A DNA stretch of 64,000 nt from Pseudophaeobacter sp. (GTDB lineage Bacteria; Pseudomonadota; Alphaproteobacteria; Rhodobacterales; Rhodobacteraceae), in contig JALUXC010000002.1 in the NCBI GenBank assembly GCA_027019165.1, positions 62,001-126,000 on the forward strand, written 5' to 3'. Shown piece by piece: positions 35,611-44,766 of the stretch (positions are counted from its first letter, which is position 1; each line of letters opens with the position of its first letter). The position numbers and the translations under genes are program-made. The notes below the pieces were generated by a model, which worked only from the letters and a program-made list of their open reading frames with translations, did no database searches and had not been told where the DNA came from.

Positions 35611-36743
35611 AGGTCCTGATCGCTGTCACGCATCTTTTGGGCACCGGGCATCTGTCGCGGGCGCTGACGCTGGGGCGTGCCTTTGCCGCCTCGGGTCATC
35701 AGGTCTGTGTGGCCTCGGGCGGGTTTCCTGCGCCGCAGCTGCGGCATGAGGGGCTTGACCTGTTGCAGCTGCCGCCCTTGCGATCCGACGGGGTGGATTT
35801 CACCCGGCTGCTGACCTCCGAAGGCACGGTTGCCGATGAGGGCTACCACACCGCGCGGCAAGACGCCTTGCGCCACGCTCTGGCGGAGATGCAGCCCGAT
35901 GTTCTGATCACCGAGCTTTACCCCTTTGGCCGTCGCAGCCTCAAGGCGGAGTTCCTCGCGCTCTTGCAGGCCGCCCACGCCCTGCCGCGCAGGCCCGTTG
36001 TCCTTGCGTCTGTCCGCGATATCCTCGCGCCGCCCTCCAAACCCAAAAAGGCAATCGAGGCCGACGCGGTGATCGCCGAATTCTATGACGCGGTTCTGGT
36101 GCATTCCGACCCTGCTGCAACCCGGCTCGACATCAGCTGGCCGGTCTCGGACATGCTGGCGGACAAGCTGCGCTACACCGGATATGTGGCGCCCCCCGCC
36201 GCCGACCCGCATCCAGAGCAGACAGGCGCAAGTGAGGTGCTGGTCAGCGCTGGTGGCGGCAGTGTCGGCGATGCGCTTTATGAGACTGCGCTGGAGGCCG
36301 CCCGGCTGATGCCCGACACGCGCTGGCGGCTATTGGTTGGGGGCAGCGATGCGAGCGACCGGATCGCACGGTTTCAGGCAAAGGGCTCGCCTGCCCTGAT
36401 CGAAGCGGCCCGCCCAGACTTTCGGCAGATGCTGCGCCATGCCGCCGCCTCGGTCAGCATGTGCGGCTACAACACTGCTCTGGACCTCTTGCAGGCTGGC
36501 ACCCCCGCCGTGCTGGTGCCCTTTGATGCGGGCAAGGAAGTGGAGCAATCCTTACGTGCTGGCAGCCTTGCCCCGCTGGACGGAATCGATGTGGTAAAAA
36601 CCGCAGACCTGACGCCAGAAGGTCTGGCACAGGCGGTGCGCGGCTTGATCGCAGCCCCCGCCCGCGCAACAGACAGCTTCCGGTTTGACGGCGCCGCCAG
36701 AACGGTAGAGATTGCAGCCGAACTGGCGGAGAAACGTGCATGA
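35607..36743 (+). CDS. MurG-like glycosyltransferase
   Basis: 378 residues. GT-B fold with the N-terminal VTHLLGTGHLSRALTLGRAF loop and the C-terminal nucleotide-sugar site (SAGGGSVGDALYETAL; SVSMCGYNTALDLLQAGTPAVLVPF). The cysteine-glycine-tyrosine-asparagine motif is shared with the first gene of the operon. Overlaps the phosphatase and deacetylase-like genes by four bases each. Sugar and acceptor unknown. Confidence 0.8.
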   Translation: MKVLIAVTHLLGTGHLSRALTLGRAFAASGHQVCVASGGFPAPQLRHEGLDLLQLPPLRSDGVDFTRLLTSEGTVADEGYHTARQDALRHALAEMQPDVLITELYPFGRRSLKAEFLALLQAAHALPRRPVVLASVRDILAPPSKPKKAIEADAVIAEFYDAVLVHSDPAATRLDISWPVSDMLADKLRYTGYVAPPAADPHPEQTGASEVLVSAGGGSVGDALYETALEAARLMPDTRWRLLVGGSDASDRIARFQAKGSPALIEAARPDFRQMLRHAAASVSMCGYNTALDLLQAGTPAVLVPFDAGKEVEQSLRAGSLAPLDGIDVVKTADLTPEGLAQAVRGLIAAPARATDSFRFDGAARTVEIAAELAEKRA

Positions 36744-37498
36744 CAGCGGACTGGAGCGCTCTTGATCAAGAGTTGAACGCCTGGCAGGAAGCCGGTCTCG
36801 CTCTGCTCCTGTGGTGGCGGGATGACGATGCCACCTTGGCCACGCCGCAACTTCAACAGTTGGCACAGCTCTCTGACGGGCTTGGCCTTCCGGTTCACCT
36901 GGCGATCATTCCCAAAGACGCAACACCAGAACTGGCCGGCTACCTTCGCTCTGCCCCGCATCTGATCCCCGTGGTGCACGGCTGGGCGCATCAGAACCAC
37001 GCTCCGGTCACGGACAAGAAAGCCGAATTCGGCGCGCATCGCCCGGTGGAGGACAGGCTGGACGAGGCCGAAGAGGGGTTGAGGCGCCTGAAAGAGCTGT
37101 TCGGCGCCAGCCTGCGCCCGATGTTCGTGCCCCCCTGGAACCGCATTTCGCCCGATATGCTGCCGTGGTTGGCCGGTCTTGGCTATTCGGCGCTGTCGAC
37201 ATTCACGCCCCGCAGCCAGCAAAAGGCCGCGCCGGGTCTGGCGCAGATCAACACGCACCTTGACCCGATCGACTGGAAAGACAGCCGCTCCTTGCTGCCA
37301 GAAGACCAGTTGATCCGACAGGTCACACAGCAACTCAAGGATCGCAGGGAAGGCCGCGCCGATATGCGCGAACCCTATGGCATCCTGACCCATCACCTTG
37401 TGCATGATACCGCGATCTGGAGCTTCACCGAGGCGCTGATTGCCCGCCTTCTGGCTGGCCCCGCCGTGCCCTGGACCTATGACGAAAGGAGCTCCTGA
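36740..37498 (+). CDS. NodB-like polysaccharide deacetylase family protein
   Basis: 252 residues. NodB homology motifs are recognisable though atypical: a first acidic pair in LLLWWRDDDATLATPQL, the metal histidines in VHGWAHQNHAP, PPWNRIS for motif 3, and the final histidine region GILTHHLVHD. Such enzymes remove acetyl groups from N-acetylated sugars with a divalent metal. There is no signal peptide, so it would act on a cytoplasmic glycan precursor. It overlaps the MurG-like gene by four bases and its stop directly abuts the methyltransferase start. Confidence 0.75.
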   Translation: MTADWSALDQELNAWQEAGLALLLWWRDDDATLATPQLQQLAQLSDGLGLPVHLAIIPKDATPELAGYLRSAPHLIPVVHGWAHQNHAPVTDKKAEFGAHRPVEDRLDEAEEGLRRLKELFGASLRPMFVPPWNRISPDMLPWLAGLGYSALSTFTPRSQQKAAPGLAQINTHLDPIDWKDSRSLLPEDQLIRQVTQQLKDRREGRADMREPYGILTHHLVHDTAIWSFTEALIARLLAGPAVPWTYDERSS

Positions 37499-37975
37499 AT
37501 GAGCCGACTGGATTCCATGCTGCGCCGCCTTACGGCTCAGCGCGATGGGCTGAACTGGGCCGCCACGCAGGTCGCGGATCTTCCCGGAGACGCTTTGGAC
37601 ATGGGGCTTGGCAACGGGCGCACCTATGACCACCTGCGCGAGATCCTGCCAGAGCGCCGCATCTGGGTGATCGACCGGGTGCTGCAATGCCACCCCTCCT
37701 GCGTGCCGCCCGAGGCGGATTTCCTGCAAGGTGAGGCCGAACCCATGCTGAGGCGCCTTGCCGACGAGGCTCACAAGATCGCACTGGCACATTACGATTT
37801 CGGCTTTGGCGTCAAGGAAAAGGACGTCGCCGAGGCCGCAGCCATGTCGCCGGTGATTGCCTCTGTCATGGCCCCGGGCGGGATCATTGTCTCGGGACAG
37901 CCACTGGTGGGTTTTGAAGAACTCGACGGCCCCGAAGGCATCCCTGAGGGCCGCTACATGTTCTACCGCGCCTGA
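37499..37975 (+). CDS. Small class I methyltransferase-like protein, end of glycan operon
   Basis: 158 residues. The SAM loop is ALDMGLGNGRTYDHLREIL, followed by VIDRVLQCHPSCVPP and LAHYDFGFGVKEKD. It is a clear paralogue of the protein at 20727-21221 in length, loop sequence and ending (GRYMFYRA there GRCFIYRR). The start codon follows the deacetylase stop without a gap, so it is part of the operon. The methyl acceptor is unknown. Confidence 0.78.
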   Translation: MSRLDSMLRRLTAQRDGLNWAATQVADLPGDALDMGLGNGRTYDHLREILPERRIWVIDRVLQCHPSCVPPEADFLQGEAEPMLRRLADEAHKIALAHYDFGFGVKEKDVAEAAAMSPVIASVMAPGGIIVSGQPLVGFEELDGPEGIPEGRYMFYRA

Positions 37976-37988
37976 GGGAAGCCGGGGG

Positions 37989-38783
37989 TCAACCGCCTTT
38001 TATGCCCAGCTCATAGGCGCAAAAGATCTCGTTCTGGATCGTGATCTGGCTTCCGTCGATCAGAATGACGCCCAGCCCCGGATCCTCGGGCGCGGGGGCA
38101 AAACTGTCCCAATCCCAGGCGGGCACGGGCGGCGGCGCCTGAAAGAGGACGGATCGCATGGTGGCAAAAGGCAAGCCCGCTGCCACGCCGCTGGTGCTGC
38201 GGTGGACATGCCCAATGCACAGCTGAACCGGACCCGACGCGTGGCTGTGCACAAGGTCAAGGAAACGGTCGCCCTCATCCATCTTGATCTCATCCAGCAT
38301 GGGCAGGCCAAGAGACATCGGCGGGTGATGCAGAAAGAGGACAACCGGCTGATCTCCAGCCTCTTTCAGGGTGCGCTCCAGCCAGCGGCGACGGTCCGAA
38401 CAGAACTCCCCGGCCCCAGAGCCTGTCTTGTGGGTGTCCAGCGCCAGCACCATAGCCCCTTTCAAGGGCACGGCATATTGCACGAACCCCTCCATACAGC
38501 TTGTCGGCACTGGCAGGGTCTGGCGCAGCATCAGGCGATCGTCGTGGTTTCCCATCATCGGGAACCAGGGCATCGAAAGCCGATCCAGAAACAGCCGCAG
38601 GGCTTTGTAGTTCTCAGCTTTGGGGTCATTCACCAGATCGCCCGAAATGACACAGCCCTCCGCATCCCCGTGATGGGCGTTGATATGGGCGATGGCAGCT
38701 TCAAGCCGCAGACGGGGATCATGGCCAAGGGGCGTGCCCTCGGCCTCAAAATGAAGATCTGAAATCCAGACAATCTTGTGCAT
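37989..38783 (-). CDS. Calcineurin-like metallophosphoesterase next to phnM
   Basis: 264 residues with the CpdA/GpdQ-type metal motifs in order: WISDLHFEAEG, CVISGDLVND, MMGNHDDRLML, VLFLHHPPMS and CIGHVHRST. These enzymes cleave phosphodiesters such as cAMP or glycerophosphodiesters. It lies 26 bases downstream of phnM on the same strand. No phnP (the phosphoribosyl cyclic phosphodiesterase of the C-P lyase pathway) is in the window, so it could supply that step; the alternative is hydrolysis of glycerophosphodiesters to release phosphonate or phosphate. Confidence 0.82.
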   Translation of the reverse strand: MHKIVWISDLHFEAEGTPLGHDPRLRLEAAIAHINAHHGDAEGCVISGDLVNDPKAENYKALRLFLDRLSMPWFPMMGNHDDRLMLRQTLPVPTSCMEGFVQYAVPLKGAMVLALDTHKTGSGAGEFCSDRRRWLERTLKEAGDQPVVLFLHHPPMSLGLPMLDEIKMDEGDRFLDLVHSHASGPVQLCIGHVHRSTSGVAAGLPFATMRSVLFQAPPPVPAWDWDSFAPAPEDPGLGVILIDGSQITIQNEIFCAYELGIKGG

Positions 38784-38809
38784 GCAGCGTCCTTTTCCGG
38801 TCTTTGCGG

Positions 38810-39952
38810 TCAGGCTACCCGTAGCCCACGAGAATAGACCCCCTGCAGCGAAGGCACACCAGCGCGCATGGCAAAACGGATCAGGTCCGCGCGCTTGCCG
38901 ACCTCGAGCCGCCCGCGATCCTCAAGACCCACCGCCCTGGCAGGGGCGCAGGTGACCGTCGCCAACCCGCGCGCCATATCGCCCCAGATATCACCCAGAC
39001 GCGCCGCCGCCAGCAAAAGCGCGGCCGGCACATAGTCGGAGGAGACGATATCCAGCAGATCCAGCTCGGCCAGCTCCTGCGCCGCCACATTGCCCGAATG
39101 CGAGCCGCCCCGGATCAGGTTCGGCGCGCCCATCATCACCTGGATATCATGCGCATGGCAGGCGCGGGCCGCCTCGACCGTGGTGGGGAACTCGGCCAGG
39201 CGGATGCCATGACCGGCCGATACAGCCACCTGATCCTCGGTGGTGTCGTCGTGGCTGGCCAGCACCGCGCCAAAGCGGCGCGCGGCCTTAACCGCCTCTA
39301 CCTCGTGCAAATCGCCATAGGTGTCGCGCATGGTCTTCAGCTCGGCGATATGCTGCAGGAAACCATCGTCATCGAAGCCGTGTTTGCCCTTCACATAGGC
39401 CTCCAGTTTCGAGATGTCGCGGAACTGGCGCTGCCCCGGCGTGTGATCCATCAGCGAGACCAGCCCGACGCGGTCTTCGTCTCCGAATTCGTCCAGTTCC
39501 TCCACCAGAGTTTCCGAGCAGACCTCGGCCCGCAGGTGCAGGAAGTGGCTTATCTTGAGCGCATCCTTGGCGCGCAGATCCAAGAGCTCACTCGCAAGGC
39601 TGCGAGCATATTTGCCATAGCGCGCCTCCTTGGCGCGGATCGAGCCGACACGCATCGCGTCAAACACGGTGGTGATCCCGGTGCCTGCGAGTTCAGCATC
39701 ATGGGCGATGATCGCGGCAGCATGGGGCCAGTCGACCTTGGGACGCGGCTGGATGTGACGCTCCAGATTATCAGTGTGCAGCTCGATCAGGCCGGGGCTG
39801 ACGAAATCGCCGCCGCAATCCACCGCGCCGCTGGGCACGCCTGCACCCTCCGCCATATCCGCGATCTCTCCGTCCTTGATCCTGAGGCTGCCGGTCAGCG
39901 TTTCGCCAGGCAGGACAAGGGTGGCATTGGCAAGGATCATCTCTTGTGTCAT
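38810..39952 (-). CDS. phnM: Phosphonate metabolism protein PhnM (triphosphate diphosphohydrolase)
   Basis: 380 residues, E. coli length. Amidohydrolase-superfamily motifs: FVSPGLIELHTDNLERH, VGLVSLMDHTPGQRQF, LASHDDTTEDQV, and the metal aspartate in DIVSSDYVPAALL. PhnM removes pyrophosphate from the phosphonate-ribosyl triphosphate before the C-P lyase reaction. It is separated from phnG-N by the DUF1045 gene and transcribed divergently from it across 52 bases. Confidence 0.95.
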   Translation of the reverse strand: MTQEMILANATLVLPGETLTGSLRIKDGEIADMAEGAGVPSGAVDCGGDFVSPGLIELHTDNLERHIQPRPKVDWPHAAAIIAHDAELAGTGITTVFDAMRVGSIRAKEARYGKYARSLASELLDLRAKDALKISHFLHLRAEVCSETLVEELDEFGDEDRVGLVSLMDHTPGQRQFRDISKLEAYVKGKHGFDDDGFLQHIAELKTMRDTYGDLHEVEAVKAARRFGAVLASHDDTTEDQVAVSAGHGIRLAEFPTTVEAARACHAHDIQVMMGAPNLIRGGSHSGNVAAQELAELDLLDIVSSDYVPAALLLAAARLGDIWGDMARGLATVTCAPARAVGLEDRGRLEVGKRADLIRFAMRAGVPSLQGVYSRGLRVA

Positions 39953-40004
39953 CTGAGTTTCACATCTTTCGAGGTATTGGAAAGGCCACGTTTAGGAGGC
40001 CAAT

Positions 40005-40688
40005 GTGACATTCACGCGATACGCGATCTATTTTGCGCCGCCCCATGGGGCGGAATGGAGCCGTTTTGGTGCCAGCTGGCTGGGCTGGGATATGGAGACA
40101 GGGGAGGTACTGCCGCACCCCGATGTTCCGGGTCTGGACGTGGCCGCAATCACCGCGACGCCGCGCAAATATGGCCTGCATGCGACCATGAAACCGCCGA
40201 TGCGTCTGGCAGAGGGCACGTCCCGAACCGAACTGGAGGCCGCCTGCGCCGCACTGGCCGCCTCCCAGGCACCGGTGACGCTGGGCGGGCTGCAACTGGC
40301 GCGTCTGGGCCGGTTCCTGGCGCTGCGTCCCCTTGGCGATGAAAGCGCGCTCAACGCGCTGGCCGCCGCCTGCGTGACCGAGCTGGACGCCTTTCGCGCC
40401 CCTGCGCCCGAGGCAGAACTTGCCCGGCGCCGCGCTTCGGGTCTCAGCCCCGAGCAGGAGCAGAACCTCGTGACCTGGGGCTATCCTTACGTGCTGGATC
40501 AGTTCCGTTTTCACATCACCCTGACCGGCAAACTGCCCAAGCCCGAACTGCCGCGCGTCGAAGAGGCTCTGAAAACGCATCTGGTCCCGCTCATGCCCGA
40601 ACCCTTTGAAATCAAGGATCTGGCGCTGATGGGCGAGGATACCGAGGGACGCTTTCACCTGATCCACCGCTACGCCCTGACCGGCTGA
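40005..40688 (+). CDS. DUF1045 protein, 2H phosphoesterase, phosphonate-associated
   Basis: 227 residues. GTG start at 40005 (the ATG two bases earlier reads into TGA); a strong AGGAGG lies six bases upstream. Two HxT motifs (GLHATMKPPMRL and FRFHITLTGKL) define the 2H phosphoesterase superfamily, whose members open cyclic phosphates. This family is recurrent in phn operons. Its end overlaps the end of phnN by 19 bases convergently. A cyclic-phosphate step in phosphonate degradation is a plausible, untested role. Confidence 0.85.
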   Translation: MTFTRYAIYFAPPHGAEWSRFGASWLGWDMETGEVLPHPDVPGLDVAAITATPRKYGLHATMKPPMRLAEGTSRTELEAACAALAASQAPVTLGGLQLARLGRFLALRPLGDESALNALAAACVTELDAFRAPAPEAELARRRASGLSPEQEQNLVTWGYPYVLDQFRFHITLTGKLPKPELPRVEEALKTHLVPLMPEPFEIKDLALMGEDTEGRFHLIHRYALTG

Positions 40689-41230
40689 AGCGCGGCGCGG
40701 GCGGCCATGACCGCCGCGCCTAGATCGCCGCTGTTGTCGATCTCATGGACCTTAGCCAGCCCCGCAGGCAAAGGTTTGCTCGCGCGGACAAGTCGACGCT
40801 GCACCTCAGCGGCATCCTCGCGCCCGCGCGCCGCCAGACGGGCGGCCAGCACCTCGGGGCGGGCTGTCACCGACAGCACGCGGAAGTCGTCAAAAGCCGC
40901 CTGCGCCTGCAGCAGCACGCCGCGCGAGAGGTTCACCAGAACCCCGCTTGCGCCCTGCCGCAGGCTCTCGATCTCCTTCGGAATGCCGTAGTGCAACCCA
41001 TGAGCGGGCCAATGGAGGGCAAAGGCACCTTTGCCCGCCAGGTCCAGAAACTCGCCTTCGCTAACGGGGGTGTAGTCCTCTCCGCCAGCCTCAGGCGCAC
41101 GGGTGATCACCCGGCGCACCAGCTTGATGCCCGGGTCGGCCTGACGCAGCGCCTCCATAAGGCTGTCCTTGCCGACGCCAGAGGGGCCGACGACGGCAAT
41201 CACCGGCCCCTTTCTTGCGCTCATGCTCAT
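40670..41230 (-). CDS. phnN: Ribose 1,5-bisphosphate phosphokinase PhnN
   Basis: 186 residues, E. coli length. Guanylate-kinase-like fold with P-loop [29 protein letters not shown] and [13 protein letters not shown]. PhnN phosphorylates ribose 1,5-bisphosphate to PRPP, recycling the sugar left after phosphonate cleavage. Its start overlaps the phnL stop by four bases. Convergent overlap with DUF1045. Confidence 0.92.
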   Translation of the reverse strand: MSMSARKGPVIAVVGPSGVGKDSLMEALRQADPGIKLVRRVITRAPEAGGEDYTPVSEGEFLDLAGKGAFALHWPAHGLHYGIPKEIESLRQGASGVLVNLSRGVLLQAQAAFDDFRVLSVTARPEVLAARLAARGREDAAEVQRRLVRASKPLPAGLAKVHEIDNSGDLGAAVMAARAALQPVRA

Positions 41231-41910
41231 GCCGCAGCCCTTGGCGTGAAAGCCGAAACATCGACGAAGCGGTCGCAGACCTGCTCTCGCGCGGCCTCAT
41301 CATGGAAGATGCCGACGATAGCCGCGCCGCGCGCCTTGGCTCCTTCGATCAGCCCCAGAACCGTGGCCCGGTTCTGCGCATCAAGGCTGGCGGTGGGTTC
41401 ATCCAGCAGAAGCGCGGGATAGTCATAGGCAAAGCCCCGCGCGATATTCACCCGCTGCTGTTCCCCGCCCGAGAACGTGGTGGGGCTGAGGCTCCAGAGC
41501 CTCTCGGGAATGTTCAGCCCTTCCAGAAGAACAGCCGCCTTTTCGCGTGCCTCCTCAATCGGTGTGCCCACCGAGAGCAGTGGCTCTGCCACCACATCCA
41601 GCGCGGGCACACGCGGCACCACCCGCAGGAACTGGCTGACATAGCCCAGCGTCTCGCGGCGCAGCGCAAGGATCTCGCGCGGCTCGGCCTGTGCCACATC
41701 GGTATCGCCCACCATGATGCTGCCCGAGGCGGCGAGGTAGTTGCCGTAAATCAGCCGCATCAGGGTCGATTTCCCCGCCCCCGAAGCCCCAATCAGGCCG
41801 ACACATTCGCCGGGTTTGACGGAAAGCGTGGCGCCCTCCATCACCGGGATCACGGCGCTGCCCTGATTGTGCAGGGTGAAGCTTTTGCTGACGTTTTGAA
41901 GTTCAATCAT
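41227..41910 (-). CDS. phnL: C-P lyase ABC-type protein PhnL
   Basis: 227 residues from [12 protein letters not shown]. coli length; a longer frame upstream lies in phnK sequence. Walker [12 protein letters not shown], signature [14 protein letters not shown], Walker [12 protein letters not shown]. In the C-P lyase core complex PhnL is an ABC-type ATPase protein needed for activity rather than transport. It lies ten bases downstream of phnK and overlaps phnN. Confidence 0.93.
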   Translation of the reverse strand: MIELQNVSKSFTLHNQGSAVIPVMEGATLSVKPGECVGLIGASGAGKSTLMRLIYGNYLAASGSIMVGDTDVAQAEPREILALRRETLGYVSQFLRVVPRVPALDVVAEPLLSVGTPIEEAREKAAVLLEGLNIPERLWSLSPTTFSGGEQQRVNIARGFAYDYPALLLDEPTASLDAQNRATVLGLIEGAKARGAAIVGIFHDEAAREQVCDRFVDVSAFTPRAAA

Positions 41911-41920
41911 CCCTTTGCCC

Positions 41921-42691
41921 TCACACCTGCAACACGCTGGAAACCAGCAGCTGCGTATAGCCATGTTGCGGATCGTCCAGCACCTGATCGGTGAGACCCG
42001 TTTCCACCACATGACCGTCCTTCATCACCATCAGCCGGTCGGCCAGCAGACGCACCACCGCCAGATCGTGGGTGACGATAATGGCGCTGAGACCCATCTC
42101 GCGCACGAGGCCCCGCACCAGATCCAACAGCCGCGCCTGCACCGAAACATCCAAGCCCCCCGTGGGTTCGTCCATGAAGACAAGCCGCGGCCCGGTCACC
42201 AGATTGCGGGCGATCTGAAGGCGCTGCTGCATGCCCCCGGAAAAGGCCGAGGGGCGGTCATCGATGCGCGCATCTGAAATCTCCACCCGGCCCAGCCAGT
42301 CGGCAGCACGGGCGCGAATATCGCCATAGTGACGGTCACCAACGGCCATCAGCCGCTCGCCAATATTGCCGCCAGCCGAGACCGACATGCGCAGCCCGTC
42401 GCGGGCATGCTGGTGCACAAAGGCCCAGTCGGTGCGCCCCAGCATGCGGCGGGCGGGTTCGGACATGGTGACCGTATCCACCGGCCCTTCGGCGCGGGTA
42501 TCAAACACCACCTCGCCCCGATCCGGCGCCAGATGCCCCGCAAGGCAGTTCAGCAGCGTCGACTTGCCCGAGCCGCTTTCGCCGACGATGCCCATCACCT
42601 CACCAGGGTAGAGATCAAAGCTCACATCCGTGCAGCCGATCCGCGCGCCATACATCTTGGCGACGTCTTTCACTTGCAGCAAAGGGGTCAT
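41921..42691 (-). CDS. phnK: C-P lyase ABC-type protein PhnK
   Basis: 256 residues. Walker [18 protein letters not shown], signature [14 protein letters not shown], Walker [14 protein letters not shown]. PhnK docks on the PhnGHIJ core and binds ATP during the lyase reaction. It overlaps phnJ by four bases. Best distinguished from a true importer by position and length. Confidence 0.93.
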   Translation of the reverse strand: MTPLLQVKDVAKMYGARIGCTDVSFDLYPGEVMGIVGESGSGKSTLLNCLAGHLAPDRGEVVFDTRAEGPVDTVTMSEPARRMLGRTDWAFVHQHARDGLRMSVSAGGNIGERLMAVGDRHYGDIRARAADWLGRVEISDARIDDRPSAFSGGMQQRLQIARNLVTGPRLVFMDEPTGGLDVSVQARLLDLVRGLVREMGLSAIIVTHDLAVVRLLADRLMVMKDGHVVETGLTDQVLDDPQHGYTQLLVSSVLQV

Positions 42692-43557
42692 GCCGCGGCC
42701 TCCTCTCCCAGACGGCCCACATGGCCTGCCTCGCGCCGCGAACGGCAGTAATCGGTGTCCGAGCAGACAAACATCCGGTTGCCCGCATCATCGAGGATCA
42801 CCTCGTCCAGATAGCTGTCCTCGGCGGCGCACAGGTCACACGGGTGATCGGCCTTGCTGGCCTCAAAGGGGTAGTCCTCGAAATCGAGCGAAACGACCGA
42901 TGTGTAGGGCGGCACCGCATAGATACGCTGCTCGCGGCCCGCACCAAACAGCTGGATCGCCGCCATCTCCATCTTGGGGTTATCGAACTTCGGGATCGGC
43001 GAGGGGTCCATCACGTAGCGATCCGAGACCTTCACCGGATAGGCATAGGAGGTCGCAATGGCACCGTGCTGGGAGATGTCCTCATACAGCTTCACATGCA
43101 TCAGGCCATATTCCTGCAAAGCGTGCATCTTGCGAGTCTCGGTCTCGCGCGGCTCAAGAAAGCGAAGGGGCTCCGGGATCGGCACCTGATAGACGAGGAT
43201 CTGATCCTCGGTCAGCTCCGCCTCGGGGATGCGGTGGCGGGTCTGGATGACGCTGGCCTTTTCGGTTTCCTCGGTGGTGGCAACCCCGGCGGTGCGTTCA
43301 AAGAACTTGCGGATCGACACCGCGTTGGTGGTGTCATCGGCTCCCTGATCGATCACCTTGAAGGTATCCTCGGGCGTCAGCGTCGCGGCAGAGACCTGCA
43401 CCCCGCCGGTGCCCCAGCCATAGGGCATGGGCATCTCGCGACTGGCAAAGGGCACCTGATAGCCCGGAACAGCCAGACCTTTGAGGATCGCCCGGCGGAT
43501 CATCCGCTTGGTCTGCTCGTCGAGGTAGGCAAAGTTGTAGTCAGACATTCTGGGCAC
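42688..43557 (-). CDS. phnJ: C-P lyase radical-SAM subunit PhnJ
   Basis: 289 residues (E. coli 281). The diagnostic cluster motif is intact: Cys-x2-Cys (HPCDLCAAED), 21 residues, Cys-x5-Cys (VCSDTDYC). It binds the [4Fe-4S] cluster for homolytic cleavage of the carbon-phosphorus bond, releasing methane or an alkane plus ribosyl cyclic phosphate. N-terminal VPGYQVPFASREMPMPYGWG is the family start. Separated from phnI by a 105-base spacer with palindromes, unusual in an otherwise tight operon. Confidence 0.95.
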   Translation of the reverse strand: MPRMSDYNFAYLDEQTKRMIRRAILKGLAVPGYQVPFASREMPMPYGWGTGGVQVSAATLTPEDTFKVIDQGADDTTNAVSIRKFFERTAGVATTEETEKASVIQTRHRIPEAELTEDQILVYQVPIPEPLRFLEPRETETRKMHALQEYGLMHVKLYEDISQHGAIATSYAYPVKVSDRYVMDPSPIPKFDNPKMEMAAIQLFGAGREQRIYAVPPYTSVVSLDFEDYPFEASKADHPCDLCAAEDSYLDEVILDDAGNRMFVCSDTDYCRSRREAGHVGRLGEEAAA

Positions 43558-43570
43558 CCTTCTTCCGTTT

Positions 43571-43640
43571 GGCCCGGCATCGCCGGGCCGCGCCCGACCT
43601 CCCCCCCGGGAGGGCGCTTCGCCCCCACCCGAGGTCGGGC
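43571..43640. repeat. Two palindromes between phnI and phnJ
   Basis: GGCCCGGC-atc-GCCGGGCC at 43571-43589, then GCCCGACCTC at 43592-43601 paired with GAGGTCGGGC at 43631-43640 around a GC-rich 29-base loop. The rest of this operon has gaps of ten bases or less. The structures could slow transcription or stabilise the mRNA upstream, lowering PhnJ relative to PhnGHI, or be an inserted repeat. Confidence 0.5.
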
Positions 43641-43662
43641 ACTGCCCTCTGTTGCATTAAGC

Positions 43663-44763
43663 TCATTCCGCCGCCTCCTTGGCCGCCATCTGCTCCACCG
43701 CTTCGGCAGCTTCGCGGCGCAGCTTGCGCACCAGTTCCAGCTCGGACTGGAAATCGACGTAGTGGGGCAGCTTGATATGTTCGAGGAACCCGGTCGCCTG
43801 GATATTGTCCGAATGGCTCAGCACGAATTCCTCGTCCTGCGCGGCGGCACCCAGATTGTCCTCTCCTAGCTCCTTCCAGCGCAGCGCGCGATCCACCAGC
43901 GCCATGGCGATGGACTTGCGCTCTGACTGGCCGAACACCAGACCATAGCCACGGGTGAACTGCGGCGGCACGGTTTTCGAGCCCTTGAACTGGTTCACCG
44001 TCTCGCATTCGGTCAGCTCCACCTCGCCGATCTTGATGGCAAAGCCCAGCTCGGGGATCTCCATCTCAACCGCCACGGTGCCGATGCGCAATTCGCCCAC
44101 AAAGGCGTGGTTGCGCGCATAGCCGCGCTGGGTGGAATAAGCCATGCCAAGGATGAATCCCTCATCCCCGCGCGTCAGCGACTGCAGCCTGACCGACCGG
44201 TCAGCGGGAAAGGCCATCGGCTCACGCGTCAGGTCTCCGGGCTGCGCCTCGGACATAGGCTCGCGCTCGATAATGTCCTCGCCCTGCAGGAACTCGGTGA
44301 TATGGGGCGTGGGTTCGGTGCGGGGGGCAGAGGTGGGGGCCTCTGCGGCTTCGCCTTCGGCCGCCAGTTTGAAATCGAGCAAACGGTGCGTGTAATCAAA
44401 CGTCGGCCCCAGCACCTGCCCACCCGGCGCATCCTTGAAGGTCGCCGAAATCCGCCGGTCGCAGGCCATGGCGCCTGTGTCCACCGGCAGCGTGTAGCCA
44501 AAGCGCGGCAGGGTGGTGCGATAGGCGCGGATCAGGAAGATCGCCTCGATCAGATCGCCGCGCGACTGTTTGATCGCCAGCGCCGCCAGATCGGGATCGA
44601 AAAGCGAGCCTTCGGCCATCACCCGGTTCACCGCCAGCGCCAGTTGTTCGCGGATCTGCACGAGGGAGAGTTCGGCGACCGAAGTATCGCCACGGCGCTC
44701 CTCCGCCAGCCAGGCATGCGCATTGTCAATGGCGCGCTCGCCGCCTTTTACGGCTACATACAT
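43663..44763 (-). CDS. phnI: C-P lyase subunit PhnI
   Basis: 366 residues (E. coli 354), starting MYVAVKGGERAIDNAHAWLAEERRGD, the usual PhnI opening. PhnI attaches the phosphonate to the 1-carbon of ribose by displacing adenine from ATP, with PhnG, PhnH and PhnL. It follows phnH by three bases. Confidence 0.94.
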   Translation of the reverse strand: MYVAVKGGERAIDNAHAWLAEERRGDTSVAELSLVQIREQLALAVNRVMAEGSLFDPDLAALAIKQSRGDLIEAIFLIRAYRTTLPRFGYTLPVDTGAMACDRRISATFKDAPGGQVLGPTFDYTHRLLDFKLAAEGEAAEAPTSAPRTEPTPHITEFLQGEDIIEREPMSEAQPGDLTREPMAFPADRSVRLQSLTRGDEGFILGMAYSTQRGYARNHAFVGELRIGTVAVEMEIPELGFAIKIGEVELTECETVNQFKGSKTVPPQFTRGYGLVFGQSERKSIAMALVDRALRWKELGEDNLGAAAQDEEFVLSHSDNIQATGFLEHIKLPHYVDFQSELELVRKLRREAAEAVEQMAAKEAAE

Positions 44764-44766
44764 GGC

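Noticed and set aside
39947-39958. TGTCAT...TTTCAC resembling a Pho box
   Set aside because: It overlaps the phnM start codon and the second half-site is a poor match, so it is not called as a PhoB site.
39098-40342. Plus-strand open frame over phnM and DUF1045
   Set aside because: Covers the clear phnM gene on the other strand; GC-driven shadow.
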